DNA of 14,473 nt from Thermoplasmata archaeon. GTDB lineage: Archaea > Thermoplasmatota > E2 > UBA202 > DSCA01. Below are positions 1-5,779 of this stretch, piece after piece. The position numbers and the translations under genes are program-made. The first letter of the stretch is position 1. The number at the start of each line of letters is the position of its first letter. The notes below the pieces were generated by a model that was not told where the DNA came from, ran no database searches, and saw only the letters and a program-made list of their open reading frames with translations. The stretch lies in the NCBI GenBank assembly GCA_008297795.1, contig VBQP01000013.1:1-14473 (forward strand), written 5' to 3'.

Positions 1-7
1 CACAAAA

Positions 8-15
8 TTTATAAT
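8..15 (+). promoter_or_regulatory. Putative TATA box of pdxS
   Basis: TTTATAAT, centred about 25 bases before the ATG at 37. The same spacing occurs before aRF1 and ogg, so it fits a leaderless archaeal promoter. There is no Shine-Dalgarno-like sequence between box and ATG. Seen in sequence; promoter function is inferred. Confidence 0.55.
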
Positions 16-36
16 GCACGCCCCCTATATTCACCC

Positions 37-945
37 ATGCCAGTCGATATTGATTTGGAAGGGCTGATGTACGGCACTGAGCTAATAAAAAGAGGTTTCG
101 CCAAAATGCAGAAGGGCGGCGTCATAATGGATGTCACGACACCCAAGCAGGCAATCACGGCGGAGGAAGCGGGGGCGGTGGCTGTGATGGCTCTCGAACG
201 CGTCCCGGCAGACATACGTGCCGCCGGCGGAGTTGCAAGAATGGCTGACCCAAAAGTTATACAGGATATCATGGATGCCGTCTCCATACCTGTCATGGCG
301 AAATGCAGGATAGGACATATTGCTGAGGCAAGAATACTGGAGAGCATAGGGGTTGACATGATAGATGAAAGTGAGGTGCTTACACCTGCAGACCCGTTCA
401 ACCACATATGGAAGCATGATTTCAAAACTCCTTTCGTTTGCGGCGCCCGCGACCTGGGGGAGGCGCTTCGCAGGATACATGAGGGGGCGGCAATGATAAG
501 AACAAAGGGGGAGGCAGGAACAGGCAACATAATAGAGGCAGTGAGGCACAGGCGTCTCATACTCACGCAGATAAGAGAACTCAAGGAAAAGGATGATAAT
601 GAACTCATGGAAGTCGCAAGGAAGATTGAAGCACCTTTTGAACTCGTGAAGGAGACTGCAAAAAGGCAGCGTTTACCGGTTGTGGATTTTGCGGCAGGAG
701 GAATAGCAACACCTGCAGATGCTGCTTTAATGATGCAACTTGGAAATGACGGTGTGTTTGTTGGCTCTGGAATATTCAAATCATCCAATCCGCCAAAAAT
801 GGCGAAGGCGATTGTCGACGCAGTTGCCCACTTTGATGACCCTGCAATTCTGGCAGAGATATCGGCAGGGCTTGGAAAAGCAATGACAGGCACCTCCATA
901 GAATCAATCCCGGAGGGAGAGAGACTGCAGGAAAGAGGATGGTAA
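37..945 (+). CDS. pdxS: Pyridoxal 5'-phosphate synthase, lyase/synthase subunit PdxS (Pdx1)
   Basis: PdxS makes PLP from ribose 5-phosphate, glyceraldehyde 3-phosphate and ammonia in the DXP-independent vitamin B6 pathway; the ammonia normally comes from the glutaminase PdxT. The 302-residue length is typical. The N-terminal stretch GTELIKRGFAKMQKGGVIMD, the MAKCRIGH block and the RTKGEAGTGN block are hallmarks. Asp32, Lys89 and Lys157 align with Asp24, Lys81 and Lys149 of the Bacillus enzyme at a constant offset of eight, so both Schiff-base lysines are present. The ATG at 37 is preferred to the one at 67 because a TATA-like box lies about 25 bases upstream. It converges on the transglutaminase-like gene with a 41-base gap. 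PdxT is not in the window; it may lie upstream of base 1 or elsewhere. Confidence 0.97.
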   Translation: MPVDIDLEGLMYGTELIKRGFAKMQKGGVIMDVTTPKQAITAEEAGAVAVMALERVPADIRAAGGVARMADPKVIQDIMDAVSIPVMAKCRIGHIAEARILESIGVDMIDESEVLTPADPFNHIWKHDFKTPFVCGARDLGEALRRIHEGAAMIRTKGEAGTGNIIEAVRHRRLILTQIRELKEKDDNELMEVARKIEAPFELVKETAKRQRLPVVDFAAGGIATPADAALMMQLGNDGVFVGSGIFKSSNPPKMAKAIVDAVAHFDDPAILAEISAGLGKAMTGTSIESIPEGERLQERGW

Positions 946-986
946 TTGCACCTGCCGGATAAATTAAACCCACCTCTTTTATAATA

Positions 987-1955
987 TCAGACCGCCATTT
1001 CTCTCGCAACCTGCAATTTAATTTTCGGGGTCTTGGGCATTTTCTTCCTCAATTTTGCGTCATACTCCTCCTCACCGCCTGCCTCTTCTATTATCTTTTT
1101 GCCCATCTCTATCTGGCGCAGTATGCTGGCATTAACCCGCTCCATCGAGCCAGGTGCTATCTTTTTTAGGAGTCTGGTCGCTCCCCCCAAGCCATAAGGT
1201 ATGGACTCCATCCGCATCACTGTGCCTGGAAGTGCAAAGAACCAGTTGCCCAGCGAATCCTCTCCAAATTTTGTTATAGGAACGCCTCCGGCAGCCTGCC
1301 GTTCTGATGTAGGACCCACATGCGCCACAACCCATTCGCCGTCAATAAATGCCTCGCCTTCTCCCTCTATCATGAAATAGCCCATTGAATCATACCATTT
1401 TTTTATCAGGGGGTCGACTTTTATTGTGGCATCATACCACGATTTTATCATGTTCATTGCAAACATCTTGTAACGCGCCTTTATTCCTGCAGCCCTGCAC
1501 AATGCAATGAAAACAGATATCTGGTGGAAGCATGTTCCCGTGCCACGCCTTATTGTTTTCTCAACTCCATCCATAGGAAGTATTTCAAGCGTCATGTTTC
1601 TCTTCACGAATTCAAAGGCAGATTTTGCGAACTCATAGTCAGACTTTTCATAAGCGCCGAGTTCGTTGGCAAGTGCTATGACTTCAGGAGTACGGGGATT
1701 GCAGTAAAGCGTGGGGCGAAGATATTTCTCATCTGACTTGCAGTATTTCATACCTTCCTTGTATTCTGGCAGTTCATACCTTCGTGGCGGACGGACATAC
1801 CTATCTTCTCCCGAACCCATATTCCTGACCTTTTTCAAATCTCCGAGATTGAATAAAAGTGTCTTGCTGAGTGAAAGAGCGCCCCCTACCATAAGTTTCA
1901 GATACATTCTCTGGGGGATATACCCCCTTTCCTTCATTTCTCTAAAACCTATCAT
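987..1955 (-). CDS. Transglutaminase-fold protein with altered catalytic triad
   Basis: A 322-residue protein with a transglutaminase-like core (COG1305/PF01841 type). The nucleophile block reads GTGTCFHQISVFIALCRAAG with Cys142, followed by IKARY, as in the papain-like fold. The second block, around residues 197-215, ends FIDGEWVVAHVGPT. By spacing from DGxW, the usual His position is Glu197 and the usual Asp position is His212, so the standard Cys-His-Asp triad is not present in normal order. No signal peptide or clear membrane helix is seen, so it is probably cytosolic. The C-terminal third is basic and helical and not recognised. The ATG at 1955 is chosen over the one at 1985: it begins one base after the upstream gene's stop and has GGGTGG five bases before it. 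It is evidently co-transcribed with the LuxE-like gene. Substrate unknown; an acyl- or aminoacyl-transfer role is inference from the neighbour. Confidence 0.8.
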   Translation of the reverse strand: MIGFREMKERGYIPQRMYLKLMVGGALSLSKTLLFNLGDLKKVRNMGSGEDRYVRPPRRYELPEYKEGMKYCKSDEKYLRPTLYCNPRTPEVIALANELGAYEKSDYEFAKSAFEFVKRNMTLEILPMDGVEKTIRRGTGTCFHQISVFIALCRAAGIKARYKMFAMNMIKSWYDATIKVDPLIKKWYDSMGYFMIEGEGEAFIDGEWVVAHVGPTSERQAAGGVPITKFGEDSLGNWFFALPGTVMRMESIPYGLGGATRLLKKIAPGSMERVNASILRQIEMGKKIIEEAGGEEEYDAKLRKKMPKTPKIKLQVAREMAV

Positions 1956-1956
1956 T

Positions 1957-3342
1957 TTATCCACCCAGATCCATCGAAAGAACACGGCGCATTTCCTCTG
2001 CGCATCCCCTCATCTCTTCCCCGTGAGCCCTCTTTATTTCCGGTTCAAGCACGGGCCCGGGACGGTCGCAGACAGGGCAATGCTCCAGCATTCTGACTCT
2101 GTCGCCAGATATTATAAAGCCAGGATAACTCTCAGCGAGCGGGTCAAGAAATGCAAATCTTCCCCATTCGCCGTATTCCACCACCTCATACTCATCGTTG
2201 AGTATGAGAGGATGAAAGTATGAGTGCGGGACATGAAGGTAATGCCCTTCCGGACATTGAACCATCCAGCCATTCCCCTCAACCATTCCATATACATCAA
2301 GGCAGTTTTCTTCAGGTATGCCCAGAATTTCATTAACTCTTTTCCTGAATTTTTCAACAGACATGCGCTCATTTTCATATATCTTCCAGCCGCCGCCTGT
2401 GGCGACCGCCCCGTTTTCTCCGAAATCGAATGTCTCCCCCCTCTCCTCCAGTTCCTTCATCACAAAATGCAGTATGAACGGCAGACCTATCATGGAAATC
2501 TTTCTGCCTTCTTTTTCCTTCTCCCTGAGCCACTTTATCATTCTGTTGACCATCTTTTTATTTCCTCTTTTGAGGGCGAATTTCAGCATGGAACTTTTTA
2601 TTCCTGTTCCCATCGCCTCCTTTATCATGTCAGCAGGTATGTCTCTATCTATTGCAACCTCAACGTTTTCTATTGCATCAAAATACATCGAGCATACCTT
2701 GCCTGCATAAACATTTGTTTTGTGAGGATTGGGCATCATAAGATAGCCGTCCATATCGTACTGCCAGAAGGGATATATCATTGTTATAACTGTTTTTGCA
2801 AGTGCGTATTCTGATGCGTAGAACGTTTTTCTATCACGAGGTATGAAAGTATGTCTGCCGCTTGTCCCGCTGCTGTATGCAATTTCCATGCCTGCTGAAT
2901 TGAATGCATTTATTACCTCATCGTAGGTAGGATTTTTTTTGCCGATGGAAATGTCCGGTGTTTTGCCGGTCACCAGCCCGGAAAGCCACGCCGCAAATTC
3001 ATTGCCGGACGGGTAATCCTTAAAGAATTTATCAGGTATCAGGGGTATTTTTGCCAGGTCTTCGATACCCTTTATGTCCTGCGGAGAAACACCATTTTCA
3101 TCGCAGAAATTTCTGTAAAAAGGGTTTTTTTCATAATGGCGGCTGAATGCGTATTTGATAGCCCTGAATCTCATCTCGTCTGCTTCCTTTCCAGGCACCT
3201 CGAATAGATTTTCCGGTTTGTAAAGCGCCTCATCTGCAGGGCTCCACGGCTCTCCCGGAATGTATTTTTCCATTCTTTTGTTGAATTTTCCGATATATTC
3301 CCTGAATGCTATTTCTGTCACAGAAGCATTATTGTTTAACAC
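1957..3342 (-). CDS. LuxE-family acyl-protein synthetase / acyl-adenylating ligase
   Basis: A 461-residue member of the ANL adenylating superfamily closest in motifs to LuxE acyl-protein synthetases (PF04443) and phenylacetate-CoA ligases. These activate a carboxylate as acyl-AMP and pass it to a thiol; LuxE itself transfers a fatty acyl group to an enzyme cysteine. Visible motifs in order: the ATP-binding loop SSGTSG at 157-162 followed by RHTFIPRDR, GGGWK at 316-320 (typical of LuxE), YGMVEG at 351-356, GDRV at 413-416, and a C-terminal CPVCDRPGPVLE from 422. Cys363, Cys422 and Cys425 are possible acyl acceptors. The start is a GTG; the next in-frame ATG (3273) would remove 23 residues. First gene of a two-gene operon with the transglutaminase-like gene, and no acyl-CoA reductase (LuxC) is adjacent, so a luciferase-type role is not indicated. 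Substrate unknown. Confidence 0.85.
   Translation of the reverse strand: MLNNNASVTEIAFREYIGKFNKRMEKYIPGEPWSPADEALYKPENLFEVPGKEADEMRFRAIKYAFSRHYEKNPFYRNFCDENGVSPQDIKGIEDLAKIPLIPDKFFKDYPSGNEFAAWLSGLVTGKTPDISIGKKNPTYDEVINAFNSAGMEIAYSSGTSGRHTFIPRDRKTFYASEYALAKTVITMIYPFWQYDMDGYLMMPNPHKTNVYAGKVCSMYFDAIENVEVAIDRDIPADMIKEAMGTGIKSSMLKFALKRGNKKMVNRMIKWLREKEKEGRKISMIGLPFILHFVMKELEERGETFDFGENGAVATGGGWKIYENERMSVEKFRKRVNEILGIPEENCLDVYGMVEGNGWMVQCPEGHYLHVPHSYFHPLILNDEYEVVEYGEWGRFAFLDPLAESYPGFIISGDRVRMLEHCPVCDRPGPVLEPEIKRAHGEEMRGCAEEMRRVLSMDLGG
1961..1966 (-). promoter_or_regulatory. Ribosome binding site deciding the transglutaminase-like start
   Basis: GGGTGG on the minus strand lies five bases before the ATG at 1955 and inside the last codons of the upstream LuxE-like gene. 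It supports initiation at 1955, not at the in-frame ATG at 1985 that would overlap the upstream gene, and suggests translational coupling. Confidence 0.55.
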
Positions 3343-3367
3343 AATAAATTATTTCTTTTAAAGAGGA

Positions 3368-3374
3368 GTTTAAA
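3368..3374 (-). promoter_or_regulatory. Putative TATA box of the LuxE-like operon
   Basis: TTTAAAC on the minus strand, centred about 29 bases before the GTG at 3342. A second AT-rich element (TTTAAAA) lies closer, at about -14 to -20, so the assignment is uncertain. The intergenic region 3343-3439 must hold divergent promoters for this operon and aRF1. Confidence 0.35.
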
Positions 3375-3410
3375 CACATTAAAATTTTTTTTAACGGCAT
3401 CCTCCCAAAC

Positions 3411-3418
3411 TTTAAAAA
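3411..3418 (+). promoter_or_regulatory. Putative TATA box of aRF1
   Basis: TTTAAAAA centred about 25 bases before the aRF1 ATG at 3440, with no ribosome-binding-site-like sequence in between. This is the expected geometry of a leaderless archaeal promoter. Confidence 0.55.
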
Positions 3419-3439
3419 CGTAGGGCTTTATTCCTCGAT

Positions 3440-4660
3440 ATGGAAAACATCTCGCCTGCGGAGAAATATAAATTCAAACGCAAAATAGAGGAATTGAAGG
3501 ACATAAAGGGGCAGCACACGGAACTTATATCGCTCTATATCCCCCCAAAAAAACAGATTTCTGATGTTATGGCTCAACTCAGGGACGAGTATTCCCAGTC
3601 ATCCAACATAAAATCAAAGCAAACAAGAAAAAATGTCCTCTCTGCCATAGAATCCATAATGTCCCAGCTAAGATACTTCAAAACCCCCCCTCCGAACGGC
3701 GTAGTTTTCTTTGTCGGCGAAGGGGCAAAGAGCGGCAAACAGCCCAAAATGATGTCGCAGGTTATAGAGCCGCCCATGCCAATATCCATATATCTTTACA
3801 GATGCGATTCCCAGTTTTATCTTGAGCCCCTTGAAGAAATGCTTGAGGAAAAAGACAGTTACGGGCTCCTTCTTATAGACCGGAGGGAGTGCACCATCGG
3901 CTTTCTTTTCGGGAAAAAAATAGAAATGGCTGCATACCTCACTTCAAGGGTGCCCGGCAAGCACGGCAGGGGAGGGCAGTCGCAGCGGAGGTTCGAGAGG
4001 CTGACAGAAATTGCCGCACATGAATGGTTTGTGAAGGCGGGGAAAAAGGCGTCGGAACTTTTCCTGGAGAAGGACAATCTGAAGGGTGTCCTTGTCGGGG
4101 GACCCGGACCCACAAAGAGGATGTTCCTCAACCAGAATTATCTTGATTACAGGATAGCAGATAAAATACTCGGGATATACGATACGGGATATACAGACGA
4201 GTATGGGCTGAAAGAACTCGTTAACAATGCTGCAAATGACCTTGAGGAACTGGACATAATAAAGGAAAAGAGGATAATGAATAGATTCATGGAAGAGGTC
4301 AGAAGCGACAGCGGACTTGCGGTATATGGCGAGGAAGAAGTAAAAAGAGCGCTCGAGATAGGGGCTGTCGATATGCTCATACTCTCAGATGCTATCAGAA
4401 AATACAAACTGAAGATATCCTGCCCTTCGTGCGGCTATTCGGGCGAGACTGTTTCAGAGAGTGATGAAGATATAAAATGTCCTGAATGCAAATCTCCTGC
4501 AGTGATAGAGGAAAAAAAGGACATACTGGAAGAATACTCCGATATGGCAGAGCAGTCATCCACAAAAGTCGAAATAATATCAAAGGATACGGAGGAGGGA
4601 AATATATTGATAAAGGCTTTTGGCGGAATAGCAGGAATTTTGAGATATAAAATAGACTGA
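3440..4660 (+). CDS. prf1: Peptide chain release factor aRF1
   Basis: Archaeal class-1 release factor, homologous to eukaryotic eRF1, which reads all three stop codons in the ribosomal A site and triggers peptidyl-tRNA hydrolysis. The 406 residues match the usual length. Domain 1 carries the stop-recognition motif NIKS at 56-59 and the YxCxxxF motif at 120-126. Domain 2 has the catalytic GGQ at 178-180 inside KHGRGGQSQRRFER. The C-terminal domain, which contacts the GTPase partner, contains two CxxC pairs (Cys328/331 and Cys347/350) that could bind zinc. The ATG at 3440 is supported by a TATA-like box about 25 bases upstream. It stands alone as a transcription unit, divergent from the LuxE-like operon. 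Genes in this window end in TAA, TAG and TGA, consistent with an omnipotent factor and no stop reassignment. Confidence 0.98.
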   Translation: MENISPAEKYKFKRKIEELKDIKGQHTELISLYIPPKKQISDVMAQLRDEYSQSSNIKSKQTRKNVLSAIESIMSQLRYFKTPPPNGVVFFVGEGAKSGKQPKMMSQVIEPPMPISIYLYRCDSQFYLEPLEEMLEEKDSYGLLLIDRRECTIGFLFGKKIEMAAYLTSRVPGKHGRGGQSQRRFERLTEIAAHEWFVKAGKKASELFLEKDNLKGVLVGGPGPTKRMFLNQNYLDYRIADKILGIYDTGYTDEYGLKELVNNAANDLEELDIIKEKRIMNRFMEEVRSDSGLAVYGEEEVKRALEIGAVDMLILSDAIRKYKLKISCPSCGYSGETVSESDEDIKCPECKSPAVIEEKKDILEEYSDMAEQSSTKVEIISKDTEEGNILIKAFGGIAGILRYKID

Positions 4661-4675
4661 TTTTTGCCCTAAAAA
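4661..4675. terminator. Possible bidirectional T-tract terminator
   Basis: TTTTT GCCCT AAAAA starts immediately after the aRF1 stop codon and gives an oligo-T run on either strand, between two convergent transcription units. Archaeal termination commonly uses oligo-T tracts. The stem would be only five A-T pairs, so a hairpin is unlikely to be stable; evidence is weak. Confidence 0.3.
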
Positions 4676-4692
4676 TGAGAAAAGGGAAAAGA

Positions 4693-4958
4693 TCAGGAGT
4701 ATCCTCCTATCTGCAAACTCGGGTCTCCGAAAAGTGTCCATTCCTCAACTGTCTTGCAGTCTATTTGGGTGTCTGACTCCGGCTGACCGCTCCAGTCTAT
4801 CGGGAACTTTCCACTATCGTCTACAGAGGGTGTTGAAAAAGTTATTGGTATGCTCATCTCTTTTTCCGCCGCATCATTTCCTCCTTTCATGGCATAATTA
4901 TTGCTCAATCCTTCTTTATCGACCCCTGCAACACCGATGCTTACAAATATTGCGTGAG
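4693..4958 (-). pseudogene. Orphan C-terminal fragment resembling gingipain-like (peptidase C25) surface proteins
   Basis: The open frame ends in KTVEEWTLFGDPSLQIGGYS, which resembles the conserved end of the C25/gingipain-like domain in archaeal secreted proteins. Those proteins are many hundreds of residues long; only about 85 residues are available here before the frame enters the end of ogg. The frame stays open to an ATG at 4992 inside ogg, but that stretch overlaps a well-supported gene. No catalytic Cys/His region, signal peptide or good start is visible; an internal ATG at 4890 would give 65 residues. The likeliest reading is a remnant left when the 5' part of a larger gene was lost and ogg came to lie next to it. 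A short expressed protein cannot be excluded. The family call comes from motif memory, without a search. Confidence 0.5.
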
Positions 4959-5576
4959 CTACTTCAATATCTTCCCTGTTTCCATGTACCACAGGTACAG
5001 GTCAAGTTCTGCAAGCGTTATACCTGCCTCTTCCGCCAGCCTTTCCAGTTTTTCTTCAATGCCAAGGTATTCTTTCCTGCCCAGAGTATTGGGGATCTGC
5101 TTTATTATCCCATGCCTCTCTGCCAACCTCAAAATGTGACGGTCTATTATAGCCACATTTTTGTATCCTATATTCCTCAAAAAATGGCTTGCTTCCTTAT
5201 ACCCAAAGCCCTTTATATTCTTTACAAGCCAATCCCTCGCTTTCCTTTCATCTGAAAAATTTTTCAATATCTCTTCTATGTTGACATACTTTCTGTTGTG
5301 ACATATGTATCCTGCCCTGTTGGGAAATCTGTAACCATGTCTTTTCAGTTCTTCTCTCAACTCGTCTTCGCTAAAATTGAGAAAGCCATTGCCCAGATTC
5401 TCCTGGAGTTTCAACCCCATCTCGGCAGATGAATTTGCAGTGAGAACGCAGAAGCATAGCTCGCTGAATTTGTCTTCCACATTCTCAAATTCTTTTATCC
5501 TCTCATCAACTTTTTTCCTTACAGGGCTTTCCATCAAATTCCTGACTTTTGATATCAGTTCATCAAAACCGCTCAT
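4959..5576 (-). CDS. ogg: 8-oxoguanine DNA glycosylase/AP lyase, archaeal Ogg2 type
   Basis: Base-excision repair enzyme that removes 8-oxoguanine from DNA and cleaves the abasic site. The 205-residue length and small all-helical architecture fit the Ogg2 family known from Methanocaldococcus. The helix-hairpin-helix is GFGYKEASHFLRNIG at 123-137, with Lys127 as the expected Schiff-base lysine and Asp145 (in IIDRHILR) as the expected catalytic aspartate. The protein ends YMETGKILK; a C-terminal lysine is a recognised feature of Ogg2 involved in lesion recognition, so the TAG stop looks genuine. Beyond the TAG, the frame would close after five more codons, which argues against readthrough. The ATG at 5576 has a TATA-like box about 26 bases upstream. 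Confidence 0.92.
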   Translation of the reverse strand: MSGFDELISKVRNLMESPVRKKVDERIKEFENVEDKFSELCFCVLTANSSAEMGLKLQENLGNGFLNFSEDELREELKRHGYRFPNRAGYICHNRKYVNIEEILKNFSDERKARDWLVKNIKGFGYKEASHFLRNIGYKNVAIIDRHILRLAERHGIIKQIPNTLGRKEYLGIEEKLERLAEEAGITLAELDLYLWYMETGKILK

Positions 5577-5597
5577 CCTTGGATAAATGATACACCG

Positions 5598-5606
5598 TTT
5601 TAATTA
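5598..5606 (-). promoter_or_regulatory. Putative TATA box of ogg
   Basis: TAATTAAAA on the minus strand, centred about 26 bases before the ogg ATG at 5576; fits a leaderless promoter. The rest of the 179-base gap between ogg and the ATPase gene (5577-5755) holds only these two divergent promoters as far as can be seen. Confidence 0.45.
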
Positions 5607-5737
5607 CTTGCGATGTCTATTCTGCTGGAAAGTTACAGGAGATATGAAGAAGATCGCTCTTTCTGATTAATTTGCGGCGCAATCTATTAAAATAGGGGCA
5701 GTTTAATTCCATACCTCAGCCAAATAAAACAACAACC

Positions 5738-5745
5738 TATAAATA
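5738..5745 (+). promoter_or_regulatory. Strong TATA box of the Tad-like operon
   Basis: TATAAATA is the best TATA match in the window. Transcription starting about 26 bases downstream would begin near 5767, after the first in-frame ATG (5756) and about 13 bases before the ATG at 5780, which is preceded by GGTG at 5771-5774. The box therefore argues for the start at 5780. Confidence 0.55.
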
Positions 5746-5779
5746 CAAAGATTTTATGTTTAAGATATTCGGTGCTGCA

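Noticed and set aside
9..899. Long minus-strand open frame (296 codons) opposite pdxS
   Set aside because: It lies almost entirely antisense to pdxS, whose catalytic lysines and motifs are complete; the translation is Ser/Ala/Ile-rich with no family resemblance.
1955..1985. Start of the transglutaminase-like gene at the more upstream ATG (1985)
   Set aside because: It would overlap the upstream gene by 29 bases, whereas the ATG at 1955 follows its stop by one base with GGGTGG in front.
1711..2814. Plus-strand open frames opposite the LuxE-like/transglutaminase pair
   Set aside because: They are antisense to clearly coding genes, have no start signals and the translations look like shadow peptides.
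1957..3342. Reading the LuxE-like gene as part of a lux bioluminescence operon
   Set aside because: There is no luxC, luxD or luciferase gene nearby; the family occurs widely outside bioluminescence.
4944..4961. TAG of ogg considered as a recoded (pyrrolysine-type) or readthrough codon
   Set aside because: The frame closes at a TAA five codons later, and the protein already ends in the C-terminal lysine expected of Ogg2.
5613..5666. 17-codon ORF in the gap upstream of the ATPase gene
   Set aside because: It lacks a correctly spaced TATA box or ribosome binding site, and random ORFs this short are expected.
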